Of a stretch of 64,000 nucleotides of DNA, positions 51,680 to 61,000 are shown piece by piece; the first letter of the stretch is position 1, and each line of letters begins with the position of its first letter. This stretch comes from Pollutimonas sp963712655 (GTDB lineage: Bacteria; Pseudomonadota; Gammaproteobacteria; Burkholderiales; Burkholderiaceae_B). Under the pieces are notes generated by a model. It made no database searches and was not told the DNA's origin. It saw only the letters and a program-made list of their open reading frames with translations. The position numbers and the translations under genes are program-made. The stretch is from positions 496,001 through 560,000 of the forward strand of contig CAVQIT010000008.1 of NCBI GenBank assembly GCA_963712655.1, given 5' to 3'.

Positions 51680-51809
51680 GCATTCTTGAAGGCGGCTGCG
51701 ATGACAGCGCCGCCGCAACTAGCGGTATTATTGCTGTTCTGTCGCTTTTGATGAACCCACACGCCGAAATACGTGCCGGCCGCCGCCTGGCTGCAAGCAC
51801 GGGAACTCC

Positions 51810-52391
51810 ATGAATCCGCCATCCCCCGACCCAGCTCCACCCTCGCTATCCACTATTTTCGTGGCTTTTTCACGCATAGGCGTCACCAGTTTCGGAGGGG
51901 GGCTGAGCGGCTGGATGATGCGCGAATTCGTGCGGGAGCGCCGCTGGCTGTCGGAAGACGAATTTCTTAGCGGATTGGCGCTATCGCAGGCGTTTCCGGG
52001 CGTCAATGTTGTGAATCTGTCGATATGGATAGGCTATCGCCTGCGCAGCCGCAACGGGGCTATCGCAGCGGCGCTGGGCATGATCGTGGCGCCCATGGTG
52101 GTGGCTATTATCCTGGCCGTCGCCTTTGCACACCTTAGCCAATCGAAAACGGTGCATATGGCGCTGGCCGGAATCGCCGCCGCCGCCATAGGCCTGTCGC
52201 TGGAAATGGGGCTTCGCGCGGCCCGCCGTTCGTTCCAGGGCCTGTTTCCCTTTTTGGTCATGAGCGCGACGTTCATTGCCATCTTCGTGTTTCAACTGAA
52301 CCTGATCGGCGTTATCCTGGTTGCGGCGCCTTGCTCTATTGCGGCGGCGTGGCTGCGATTGAACAAAAAGGCCCCGAAGAATCCGTCATGA
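51810..52391 (+). CDS. Chromate transporter (CHR) half-protein 1
   Basis: The 193-residue protein matches the N-terminal CHR domain: FSRIGVTSFGGGLSGWMMRE, then FLSGLALSQAFPGVNVVNLS, with about five membrane helices. A second half-length CHR gene follows after 46 bases. Such short pairs together correspond to the two halves of full-length ChrA and are thought to export chromate or transport anions. The PGP-type motif here reads AFPGVN. Start ATG 51810, after GGGAACTCC. Confidence 0.87.
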   Translation: MNPPSPDPAPPSLSTIFVAFSRIGVTSFGGGLSGWMMREFVRERRWLSEDEFLSGLALSQAFPGVNVVNLSIWIGYRLRSRNGAIAAALGMIVAPMVVAIILAVAFAHLSQSKTVHMALAGIAAAAIGLSLEMGLRAARRSFQGLFPFLVMSATFIAIFVFQLNLIGVILVAAPCSIAAAWLRLNKKAPKNPS

Positions 52392-52437
52392 TCCCGCCGC
52401 GCGCCCCCAATACGCTACATTCCACCGTATCCGCACC

Positions 52438-52968
52438 ATGATCGAGATCTTAATCCAGTTGCTGCGCGTGTTTGCGCCCCTGTCCTTCCTGACCATAGGC
52501 GGCGGACAAAGCATTATCCCCGCCATACATCACCAATCGGTGGAAGTGCATCACTGGATCACCAATTCCCAGTTCCTGGACCTGTTCGCCCTGTCAAGGC
52601 TTACGCCCGGCCCGAAAAGCCTGCTGGTCACCCTGGTCGGCTGGCAAGCGGCGGGACTGGTCGGCGCGCTGGTGGCCTCTTTCGCCATTTTCGTGCCATC
52701 CGCCGTGCTGGTGTACTTCCTGGCCAAGCTGTGGGCGCGCTATGAAGGCAGCCCTGTCATCAAAGCCGTCGAAGTCGGCCTGATCCCGGTTGCCGCCGGC
52801 ATGATCCTGGCCGCTACCGGCACCATCCTGCGAGCCGCCGAGGGCGGCGTGTGGGCCTGGGGCGTGGCAATCGCGGCCACCGCAACGCTGCTCTGGACGC
52901 GCATCAACCCGATTCTGCTGCTTGCCCTGGGGGGCCTGCTGTTTGTGCTGGTACAGCCGGCAGGCTGA
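52438..52968 (+). CDS. Chromate transporter (CHR) half-protein 2
   Basis: The 176-residue protein is the partner CHR domain: VFAPLSFLTIGGGQSIIPAI, FLDLFALSRLTPGPKSLLVT, and hydrophobic helices up to LLLALGGLLFVLVQPAG. The CHR motif TPGP is intact. With the gene before it, it probably forms a two-subunit transporter. ATG 52438 is used; the ribosome site is weak. Confidence 0.87.
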   Translation: MIEILIQLLRVFAPLSFLTIGGGQSIIPAIHHQSVEVHHWITNSQFLDLFALSRLTPGPKSLLVTLVGWQAAGLVGALVASFAIFVPSAVLVYFLAKLWARYEGSPVIKAVEVGLIPVAAGMILAATGTILRAAEGGVWAWGVAIAATATLLWTRINPILLLALGGLLFVLVQPAG

Positions 52969-53026
52969 AACGGGCAACCGCCCGGCATGGCAATCGCTTC
53001 GACGACACGATACAAAACGCCAACAG

Positions 53027-53039
53027 GTTACAATGTAAC
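53027..53039 (+). promoter_or_regulatory. Palindrome with -10-like box before the mla operon
   Basis: GTTACAATGTAAC is a perfect 5-bp-arm inverted repeat containing TACAAT, a plausible -10 box, 24 bases before the mlaF start. It may be the mla promoter overlapped by an operator. Confidence 0.4.
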
Positions 53040-53062
53040 GCTTACCGTCAGGCTCGGACCTT

Positions 53063-53890
53063 ATGAATTCGCCAACTTCCACTGACCCTATCGTGAAGTT
53101 CACCGATGTTGCCCTTGGCTACGGCGACTTCACGGTATTGCAAGGCATCGACATCGAAGTCCGTCGAGGGCAGGTCGTGGCCATGATGGGCGGTTCGGGC
53201 TCCGGCAAAACCACCTTGTTGCGCGCCACCACCGGTCAAATCGCGGCCCAGAAAGGCACGATCAGCGTATTTGGCAGCAATATCGCCGCCGTATCGGGCG
53301 AAGACCTGCGCGAACTGCGCCAGCGCATGGGGGTGCTGTTCCAGCAAGGCGCCCTGTTCACCGACCTGAACGTTTTCGAGAACGTCGCCTTTCCCCTGCG
53401 CGAACACACGCAAATTTCCGAAAACCAAATCATTGAGCGCGTACTGGAAAAACTGGACGCGGTGGGCTTGCGCGCGGCGGCCCACCTGAAAATCTCCGAG
53501 GTCTCGGGCGGCATGGCGCGGCGCGTGGCGCTCGCGCGCGCCATTGTGCTGGAACCCGAACTGATACTGTACGACGAGCCCTTCGCCGGGCTGGACCCGA
53601 TTTCCCTAGGCATCACCGCCCAGTTGATCCGCAGCCTTACCGACCGGCTTGAATGCGCGTCGGTTCTTATCACGCACGACGTGGCCGAATCCTTCATGAT
53701 TGCCGATCAGGTGTACATGGTCGGGCAGGGCAAACTGATCGCCCAGGGCACGCCGAAAGACTTGTCGGCCTCGCAAGACCCCTATGTGCGCCAATTCCTG
53801 AACGGCGAGCCCGATGGGCCGATTGCCTTTAATTACCCGGCCACGCCAGCTTTCGAGCAATGGCTGGAACACCATGCAGGCCGCTCATGA
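53063..53890 (+). CDS. mlaF: Phospholipid ABC transporter ATP-binding protein MlaF
   Basis: The 275-residue ATPase has Walker A GGSGSGKTT at 43-51, signature EVSGGMARRVALARA, Walker B LILYDEPFAGLD, and the MlaF-type motif RMGVLFQQGALFTDLNVFEN. It powers the MlaFEDB complex that moves phospholipids between the membranes and keeps outer-membrane lipid asymmetry. First gene of the operon; its stop overlaps mlaE as ATGA. Confidence 0.95.
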   Translation: MNSPTSTDPIVKFTDVALGYGDFTVLQGIDIEVRRGQVVAMMGGSGSGKTTLLRATTGQIAAQKGTISVFGSNIAAVSGEDLRELRQRMGVLFQQGALFTDLNVFENVAFPLREHTQISENQIIERVLEKLDAVGLRAAAHLKISEVSGGMARRVALARAIVLEPELILYDEPFAGLDPISLGITAQLIRSLTDRLECASVLITHDVAESFMIADQVYMVGQGKLIAQGTPKDLSASQDPYVRQFLNGEPDGPIAFNYPATPAFEQWLEHHAGRS

Positions 53891-54676
53891 TATCGCCGCT
53901 TAATTCCATTGCCACGCTGGGCGGACGTGTGCGCCATGGCATCAGCGGACTGGGCGCCTTCATGCGCCTGGCCGGCGCCATACTGGCCCGCAGCGGCATC
54001 GCGCTAAAGCGTCCCGGCCTGGTTTCCCAGCAAATACATTTCATCGGCAATTATTCCTTGCTGATCATTGCCGTATCCGGCCTGTTCGTGGGTTTCGTGC
54101 TGGGCTTGCAAGGCTATTACACGCTCAATCGCTATGGTTCCGAAGAAGCCCTGGGCCTGCTGGTTGCGCTCTCGCTTACGCGCGAACTGGGCCCGGTGGT
54201 GACCGCCCTGCTTTTTGCGGGCCGCGCCGGCACGTCGCTGACCGCCGAAATCGGCCTGATGAAGGCCGGCGAACAATTGTCCGCGATGGAAGTCATGGCG
54301 GTCGATCCCATACGCCGCGTACTGGTGCCGCGCTTTTGGGGCGGCGTAATCGCCATGCCGCTTCTGGCCGCCGTATTTTCCATGGTGGGCATCCTGGGCG
54401 GCTGGGTCGTGGGCGTGCTGCTTATCGGCATAGACGCCGGCGTCTTCTGGTCGCAAATGCAAGGCGGCGTCGATGTCGTGAAAGACGTGCTCAACGGCGT
54501 GGTCAAAAGCTTGGTGTTCGGCATTGCGGTAACGCTGATCGCATTGCATGCCGGGCTGGACGGCCAAGGCCACGCCCGAAGGCGTATCGCGCGCCACCAC
54601 GCGCACCGTGGTCGCCGGCTCGCTGGCCGTGCTCGGGCTGGATTTCCTGCTTACCGCGCTGATGTTCAGCAATTAA
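53887..54676 (+). pseudogene. mlaE: Phospholipid ABC transporter permease MlaE (frameshifted near 54,560)
   Basis: From ATG 53887 the frame gives MlaE: FIGNYSLLIIAVSGLFVGFV, TRELGPVVTALLFAGRAGTS and EIGLMKAGEQLSAMEVMAVD. At about 54,560 (GGACGGCCAAGG) one extra base breaks the frame; skipping it restores the normal end (TRTVVAGSLAVLGLDFLLTA, then LMFSN and TAA 54674-54676). The gene would then be about 262 codons, the family length. A single indel in an otherwise perfect gene suggests sequencing error. Confidence 0.85.
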
Positions 54677-54695
54677 CAATATAGACGGATTAACC

Positions 54696-55274
54696 ATGAC
54701 GCGTGAAAAAACCGATTTCTGGGTGGGCCTGTTTGTGCTGCTGGGCGCCATAGCCTTGGTGTTCCTGGCCTTGCAAGCCGGCAACATGAGTACATTTTCG
54801 CTGGCCCCTACATACCAGGTGCACAGCGCACTTCGACAATATGGGCGGCCTGAAAGTACGCGCGCCGGTCAAGAGCAGCGGCGTGGTGGTCGGCCGGGTA
54901 GCCGGGATAAGCTTCGACGACAGCCCGCTATCAGGCCGTCGTCACGCTCGATATCGAGCAAAAATACGAATTTCCCAGCGACTCGTCGGCCTCCATCCTG
55001 ACCTCGGGCCTTCTGGGCGAACAATACATAGGCCTGACTCCCGGCGGCGACGATAAAATGCTGGGCCAGAGATAGTGAAATCCAATATACGCAAAGCGCT
55101 GTCGTGCTTGAAGAACTGATCAGCAAGTTCTTGTACAACTCCGCCAGCAAAGAGGGAACGGCTCCCGCGCAAACCTCCCCCGACGCGGGAGTGTCGGGCG
55201 GACACAACAGCGATACCCCGCCAAATGCCGGAGGCCAAGCCGAATCCCGTGGCCAGACAGCGGCAAAACCCTAA
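54696..55274 (+). pseudogene. mlaD: Phospholipid-binding MCE-domain protein MlaD (three frameshifts)
   Basis: ATG 54696 starts TDFWVGLFVLLGAIALVFLA, the MlaD membrane anchor. The MCE domain is split over frames: FDNMGGLKVRAPVKSSGVVV, then YQAVVTLDIEQKYEFPSDSS and ILTSGLLGEQYIGLTPGG, with indels at about 54,830, 54,925 (AGCCCGC) and 55,072. A Gly/Thr/Pro-rich tail ends at TAA 55272-55274. MlaD is the periplasmic-side ring of the Mla complex. Corrected length about 190, as expected. Confidence 0.85.
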
Positions 55275-55308
55275 AACCGAAAATGGGCGTTTACAATCGC
55301 TGCTGCCC

Positions 55309-56178
55309 ATGAAAAATGACAAAGATATGACTCAACCCTTTATTCCAGCGCTCAAGTCCGGCGGACGGTTGATCCGGATGACAGCACTGCTGGGCGCCAC
55401 GACGCTCGCGGCCGGCTGCGCCACGGTCAGCAATCCCAATCCGAACGATCCCTGGGAAAGCTATAACCGCGGCATGTACACGTTCAACGATACGGTCGAC
55501 CGCGCTGTGCTCAAGCCGATCGCGACCGGCTACGACGCCATAATGCCCGACCCGGTGCAAACCTGTATCGGCAATGTCTTCAACAATTTCGCCGATGTCT
55601 GGTCCGCCGCCAACAGCTTCCTGCAAGGCCGCGGACATGATTTCGTGAATACCGTGGGCCGCTTGCTGTTCAATTCCACCATGGGCCTGGGCGGCTGTAT
55701 CGACGTTGCGTCCATGAACGGGGCAAAACGCATCCAGAACGATTTCGGCGTCACACTGGGCGTCTGGGGCCTGGAGTCCGGACCTTATCTGGTGCTGCCC
55801 TTCCTGGGCTCCAGTTCGGTGCGCGATGGCGCGGGCACCGTTGGCACCTTCGCCGCAAACGTGTCGCCTGTCACGCCAGTCCTTGCAATGGATAATGTTG
55901 CCGCGCGCAATGCCATTATTGCCTTGTATGCCATCGAAACGCGGGCCGGCCTGCTGGATGCGGACAAACTGGTCAACGAGATCGCGCTTGACCGCTACAG
56001 CTTCATTCGCGATGCTTATATGCAACGCCGTAAGGCGCAGGTAGACAGCCGCCGGGCCAACCCCGCCCTGCCGGACTACAGCGAAAACAACCTGCCCGAC
56101 TACTCGGATGACGACGCTCCCGACGCCACCCCGGCTGTTTCACCATCAACCGCCCCCGCTGCCAAACCAGCGCAGTAA
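55309..56178 (+). CDS. mlaA: Outer-membrane lipoprotein MlaA (VacJ)
   Basis: From ATG 55309 the protein has 289 residues. A signal with lipobox LAAGC leads into the MlaA core: NDPWESYNRGMYTFNDTVDR, VLKPIATGYDAIMPDPVQT, GHDFVNTVGRLLFNSTMGLG and WGLESGPYLVLPFLGSSSVR, then a disordered Asp/Pro/Ala-rich tail. MlaA removes mislocalised phospholipids from the outer leaflet. It is one of the few genes after 54.5 kb without a frameshift. ATG 55327 is an alternative start. Confidence 0.93.
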   Translation: MKNDKDMTQPFIPALKSGGRLIRMTALLGATTLAAGCATVSNPNPNDPWESYNRGMYTFNDTVDRAVLKPIATGYDAIMPDPVQTCIGNVFNNFADVWSAANSFLQGRGHDFVNTVGRLLFNSTMGLGGCIDVASMNGAKRIQNDFGVTLGVWGLESGPYLVLPFLGSSSVRDGAGTVGTFAANVSPVTPVLAMDNVAARNAIIALYAIETRAGLLDADKLVNEIALDRYSFIRDAYMQRRKAQVDSRRANPALPDYSENNLPDYSDDDAPDATPAVSPSTAPAAKPAQ

Positions 56179-56191
56179 TCAGGATTTTCTT

Positions 56192-56849
56192 ATGTTCAGC
56201 GCCTTTATTTCCATTGTTTCTTTTCCCGGCCTCCGGCGCCTGCTGGGCGCGGGCCTGCTGGGCCTGGCCGGACTGTCCGCGGCGACAGCCCAAGCCCAGC
56301 AAACCGTCGATCCCCAGGGCTCGCCCAACGATTTCGCGCAAACCGTCGCCAACAACACCCTGAACGCCCTCAAGCAAGAGCAAAGCGTCAAAGCGGGCAA
56401 TCTCGCCGAAGATCAATCAAATCGTCAACGAGTATGTATTGCCGCATGTCGATCTGGAAAAAACCACGCGCTTGGCTGCCGGACGCTATTGGCGCCAGGC
56501 AACGCCCCAGCAGCAGCAAGCCCTGGTCCAGGCGTTCAAGGGCACGCTCATCCGCACATATAGCGGCGCGTTTACCCGCGTTACCCAGCAATCCGCGTTC
56601 TCCATGCTGCCCTTCCGCGGCGACGCCAACGCCGACGACCTGGTCGTGCGCTCCACACTTTCGCAAGGCAATGGGCCCTCGATCGGCATCGACTATCGCC
56701 TGGAAAAAACCGCCCAGGGCTGGAAAATCTACGACCTTAACGTGGAAGGCATCTGGCTGATTCAAAACTACCGCAATCAATTTGCCCAGCAAATCACCCA
56801 AAACGGCATCGATGGCCTGATTGCCGCGCTGAACCAGCGCAATCAGTAA
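56192..56849 (+). pseudogene. mlaC: Periplasmic phospholipid carrier MlaC (frameshifted near 56,408)
   Basis: ATG 56192 (AGGA 6-7 bases before) begins with a signal peptide ending ATAQA. A one-base insertion near 56,408 (CTCGCCGAAGATC) shifts the frame; beyond it the MlaC body continues: VDLEKTTRLAAGRYWRQATP, FKGTLIRTYSGAFTRV and IYDLNVEGIWLIQNYRNQFA, to the stop at 56849. MlaC ferries phospholipid between MlaA and MlaFEDB. Corrected length is about 218 residues. Confidence 0.87.
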
Positions 56850-56949
56850 GCGGTCGGGAAAACAGGCTGGATGCCCATCGCGCCAGACCGATTTGGCGCC
56901 TGATTCCCGGATTGCACGCATGGCGCCGATCCGACCTACTATAATATCG

Positions 56950-56982
56950 AAGCTTGGCTTAATTTCGAGCCAAGCTTTTTTT
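56950..56982 (+). terminator. Intrinsic terminator after mlaC
   Basis: AAGCTTGGCT (56950-56959) and AGCCAAGCTT (56968-56977) form a perfect 10-bp stem with an 8-base loop, followed by a run of seven T residues. TATAAT-like ACTATAATAT lies directly before it. It sits 7 bases before the next ATG (56989), so transcription entering the ABC exporter genes from mlaC would be largely stopped. Confidence 0.85.
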
Positions 56983-56988
56983 ATCGCC

Positions 56989-57779
56989 ATGTCTGCCCTC
57001 ACCCTAGAACATATCTCGAAAATATACGCGCCGCGGCCCCGCACCATGGCGGAAAGGTTCTCCTCCAAACCCCAAAGGCCAGGCTTCCAGGCCCTTGACG
57101 ACGTCAGCCTTACATCGAACACGGCGAATTCTTTGGCCTGCTGGGTCCCAACGGCGCCGGCAAGACCACGCTGATCTCCATACTGGCCGGGCTGGCGAAG
57201 GCCAGTTCGGGCACCGCGCATGTCTGCGGCCACGATGTCGTCACCGACTTCAAGCAGTCGCGCCGTTCGCTGGGCGTAGTGCCCCAGGAAATGGTTTACG
57301 ACCCTTTCTTCACCGTGCGCGAAACGCTCAGGCATCCAATCGGGCTATTTCGGCTTGCGCAAAAACGACGACTGGATAGACGAAATCCTGGCCAATCTGG
57401 GCCTGTCCGATAAAGCCGATGCCAATATGCGTGCGCTGTCGGGCGGCATGAAGCGGCGCGTGCTGGTGGCGCAGGCGCTGGTGCACCGTCCGCCGGTCAT
57501 CATGCTGGACGAACCCACCGCCGGCGTCGACGTCGATCTGCGCCGCACGCTGTGGGAATTCATTTCGCGCCTGAACAAAGAAGGCCACACCATCTTGCTG
57601 ACCACCCACTACCTGGAAGAAGCCGAAGCGCTGTGCGGCCGCATCGCCATGCTCAAGGGCGGACGCATCGTCGCGCTGGACACCACACAGGCGCTGCTGG
57701 CGCGGGTGGGTGGAACCGACCTGGAAGACGCTTTCGTGCGCATCATGCACGATGCCGATTTCCTGGGGGTCCGGCATGA
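56989..57779 (+). pseudogene. ABC-2 type exporter ATP-binding protein (three frameshifts)
   Basis: ATG 56989 gives SALTLEHISKIYAPRP, then a Pro/Arg-rich insert and ALDDVSL. After a one-base loss near 57,107 the Walker A region GLLGPNGAGKTTLISILAGL appears, then VVPQEMVYDPFFTVRETL. After an insertion near 57,332 the frame continues with NMRALSGGMKRRVLVAQALV and VIMLDEPTAGVDVDLRRTLW. A lost G in the GGGGG run near 57,765 removes the stop TGA that should overlap the permease start. It is a DrrA/NodI/YadG-type ATPase; substrate unknown. Confidence 0.85.
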
Positions 57780-58558
57780 GCTCTTCTCCTTTGCTGGCGC
57801 CGCGCACCGACATGGGTTCGGGCTTTCGCACGCTGCTGCGCAAAGAACTGCGCGCTTCTGGAAGGTGGGCTTCCAGACCATTGCCGCGCCGGTGGTGACC
57901 GCGCTGCTGTATCTGCTGATCTTCGCCCATGTGCTGGAAGGCCGGGTGCAGGTATATGGCTCGGTGCCTTACACCTCGTTCCTGATCCCCGGCCTGATGA
58001 TGATGAGCATGCTGCAGAACGCCTTCGCCAATCCGTCGTCCTCGCTGATCCAAAGCCGCATCACCGGCAACCTGGTGTTCATTCTGCTGCCGCCGCTGTC
58101 GCACCGCGAAATCTTCGGCGCCTACATGCTGGCGGCTGTCGCGCGCGGCCTGTGCGTGGGCGCCTGCGTCTGGCTGGTGGCGCTGTTCTTTATCGCCCTG
58201 CCGGTGGCCAATATCCTTTGGGTGCTGGCGTTTGGCGTGCTGTCTTGCGGCATCATGGGCACCCTGGGCCTGATCGCCGGGCTGTGGTGCGAAAAATTCG
58301 ACCATCTGGCCGCATTCCAGAATTTCCTGATCATGCCCGCCACGTTTCTATCCGGGCGTGTTCTATTCCGTACATAGCCTGCCGCCGTTCTGGCAAGCCG
58401 TGTCGCACTGGAACCCGATTTTCTATACCATAGACGGCTTTCGCTATGGTTTTTTCGCCGTCTCGGACGTCTCGCCCTGGCATAGCCTGGCTGTGGTCTC
58501 CGGCGTATTCATCGTGCTGTTGCTTTTTCGCCATGCGCCTGTTGGGCACCGGCTATAA
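57776..58558 (+). pseudogene. ABC-2 type exporter permease, YadH-like (three or more frameshifts)
   Basis: ATG 57776 starts SSSPLLAPRTDMGSGFRTLL; after a lost base near 57,855 the body follows: RFWKVGFQTIAAPVVTALLY, VPYTSFLIPGLMMMSMLQNA, SSLIQSRITGNLVFILLPPL. An extra base near 58,352 (TCCGGGCGTG) and one in the T-run near 58,530 break the end (YSVHSLPPFWQAVSHWNPIF, then GYKLRT in the corrected frame). Six membrane helices are expected. It pairs with the ATPase before it; close relatives are YadGH and NodIJ. Confidence 0.83.
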
Positions 58559-58578
58559 ACTTCGGACATTGAATCCTC

Positions 58579-58819
58579 ATGTTGCCTACCCCAGAACAGG
58601 TACGCCAGTACATCGCCGAGGATCTGCCCTGCGATCACGTCGAAGTCCAGGGCGACGGCTCGCACTTCGAAGCGCTCATCGTCAGCCCCGCCTTCGACGG
58701 CAAGCGCCTGATCGCCCGCCACCAATTGGTCTATGCCGCGCTGGGCGAACGCATGCGCGCCGAAATCCATGCGCTTGTCCATGCGCACCCTGACCCCGCA
58801 CGAATTCAAGGCAAACTGA
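58579..58819 (+). pseudogene. BolA/IbaG-family protein (frameshifted near 58,777)
   Basis: ATG 58579 gives a short BolA-like protein: VRQYIAEDLPCDHVEVQGDG, then HFEALIVSPAFDGKRLIARH and QLVYAALGERMRAEIHAL. One extra T near 58,777 breaks the C-terminus; the corrected end is SMRTLTPHEFKAN with TGA at 58817-58819 overlapping the murA start. The short IbaG type next to murA is common in proteobacteria; it binds monothiol glutaredoxin and iron-sulfur clusters. Confidence 0.83.
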
Positions 58820-60099
58820 TGGATAAGCTGCTGATTACCGGCGGCAACGCCGCTGCATGGCGAAGTCAGGTATCGGGCGCCAAGAATGCCGCCCTGCCCA
58901 GCCTGTGCGCCGCCTGCTCACAGCCGACACCATCTCGCTGGAAAACGTCCCCGAACTGAACGACATCGGCACCACACTGCGTCTGCTGCGCAAGATAGGC
59001 GTCAAGGCCGAGCGCGGCGAATGGCGAGACGGCACAGATACAGTGTGACATGCCGCCCAGGTCAAGCAAGCCTCGAAGCGCCCTACGAACTGGTCAAGAC
59101 CATGCGCGCATCCATCCTGGTGCTGGGCCCGCTGCTGGCCCGCTTCGGCGAAGCCCGCGTCAGCCTGCCCGGCGGCTGCGCCATCGGCCAGCGCCCGGTC
59201 GACCAGCACATCAAGGGCCTGCAGGCCATGGGCGCCGAGATCAGTATCGAACACGGCTTCGTCGTGGCCAGGGCCAAGCGGCTCAAAGGCGCGCCCATCC
59301 GCACCGACATGGTCACCGTGACCGGCACCGAGAACCTGCTGATGGCGGCCATGCTGGCCGAAGGCCGGACCATGCTGGAGAACGCCGCGCGCGAACCCGA
59401 AATCGTCGACCTGGCCGAACTGCTCAATCAAGATGGGCGCGCGCATCACGGCCACGGCACGCGACCGCATCGTCATCGACGGCGTGGACGCGCCTGCATG
59501 GCGCCACGCATCGCGTGGTGCCCGATCGCATCGAGGCCGGCACCTTCCTGTGCGCCGTGGGCGCCGCCGGCGGCGACATCATGCTGCGCCAGGCCGCGCC
59601 GCAAACCATGGGCGCCACTCTCGACAAGCTGCGCGAAGCCGGCCTGACCATCGACTGCGGACCGAGACTGGATTCGTTGCTCCATGAACGCAAGGCCCCG
59701 CGCAACCGGCTTCCGCACCCAGCGAATACCCGGGCTTCGCCACCGACATGCAGGCCCAGTTGATGGCGCTCAATACCATCGCCGACGGCACGGCGGTCAT
59801 TGTCGAAAACATTTTCGAAAACCGCTACATGCACGTGCAGGAACTCGGCCGCATGGGCGCGCGCATCGACATCGACGGCCACACCGCGGTGGTGACGGGC
59901 GTCGAACAGTTATCGGGCGCCACCGTCATGGCCACCGACCTGCGCGCCTCGGCCAGCCTGGTCATTGCCGGCCTGGTGCCCGACGGCGACACGGTCGTCG
60001 AACGCATTTACCATCTGGATCGCGGCTACGAACGCATGGAAGCAAAAGCTGCGCTCGGTCGGAGCCAACATTCAACGCCTTACCCAGGAAGCCGCATGA
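58819..60099 (+). pseudogene. murA: UDP-N-acetylglucosamine 1-carboxyvinyltransferase MurA (heavily frameshifted)
   Basis: All of MurA is present but spread over three frames by about ten single-base indels (for example near 58,850, 58,870, 58,915, 59,041, 59,075, 59,428, 59,490, 59,668 and 60,050). Recognised pieces in order are DKLLITGG, VSGAKNAALP, LENVPELNDIGTTLRLLRKI, PYELVKTMRASILVLGPLLA, LPGGCAIGQRPVDQHIKGLQ (the fosfomycin-target Cys), MLENAAREPEIVDLAELLN, GTFLCAVGAAGGDI, FATDMQAQLMALNTIADG and VMATDLRASASLVIAG. MurA is essential for peptidoglycan, so the indels are almost surely errors in the sequence. Confidence 0.9.
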
Positions 60100-60773
60100 G
60101 TCCCGCCAGCCTTGAAAAACCCCTTACGCTAGCGCTGTCCAAAGGGCGTATTTTCGACGAAACCATGCCTTTGCTGGAAGCCGCCGGCGTCCAGGTATCC
60201 GAAAACCCCGAAACATCGCGCAAGCTGATACTGCCCACCAGCAATCCCGACTTGCAGCTGATCATCGTGCGGGCGTCCGACGTTCCCACCTACGTCCAAT
60301 ACGGCGCCGCCGATTTGGGCATTGCCGGCAAGGACGTGCTGATACGAACACGCCGCCGAGCACCCCGGCGGCCTGTACCAGCCGATGGACCTGAATATCG
60401 CCCGCTGCCGCCTGTGCGTGGCGGTGCGCAAGGGTTTCGACTATGAAGCCGCCGTATACCAGGGTTCGCGCCTGCGCGTGGCGACCAAATATGTGCAGGC
60501 GGCTCGCGAACACTTCGCGCGCAAGGGCGTATACGTTGACCTGATCAAGCTTTACGGGTCCATGGAATTGGCTCCCCTGGTTGGCCTGGCCGATGCCATC
60601 GTCGATCTTGTCTCGACCGGCGGCACCCTCAAGCCAACAACCTGGTTGCCGTGGAAGACATCGCCGAGATCTCCTCGCGCCTGATCGTTAACCAGGCCTC
60701 GCTCAAAACCCGCTCCGCCAAGCTGCAGCCGCTTATCGATGCGTTTGCGCGGGCCTCGGCGGCCAGTGCCTGA
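60096..60773 (+). pseudogene. hisG: ATP phosphoribosyltransferase HisG, short form (two frameshifts)
   Basis: ATG 60096 overlaps the murA stop by ATGA. LTLALSKGRIFDETMPLLEA and VRASDVPTYVQYGAADLGIA mark HisG. An extra C near 60,348 (ATACGAACACG) and a lost G near 60,632 (CTCAAGCCAAC) break the frame; the rest reads LNIARCRLCVAVRKG, LIKLYGSMELAPLVGLADAI, VDLVSTGGTL and LIVNQASLKTRSAKLQPLID. The corrected 225 residues fit the short HisG form, which needs HisZ. First step of histidine synthesis. Confidence 0.9.
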
Positions 60774-61000
60774 ACCGGTATTGCCGGATTACGCACGGTG
60801 GGCGCCAATCCGGCAAGGCGGCCCGGCGCCGCCATAAAATAAACCGGCAAGGCCGCGGCCAATACGGTCGCCGGGACTAAATCGCCCAGGCATGGCCGGC
60901 AAGGCAGGACCAATAACACACGGTCGCGGGCACACCGGCCTATTCGCCGCCGATTACGGTATACACTCCTCATCATATACAGTATTTATTTGCATCGACC
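60774..61000. other. hisG-hisD intergenic region
   Basis: About 230 bases without a gene. The first part is GC-rich with repeated CCGGCAAGGC-like blocks (near 60,810 and 60,845); the last 45 bases are AT-rich (TATACACTCCTCATCATATA) and may be a promoter for hisD. No attenuator with a run of His codons was seen. Confidence 0.4.
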
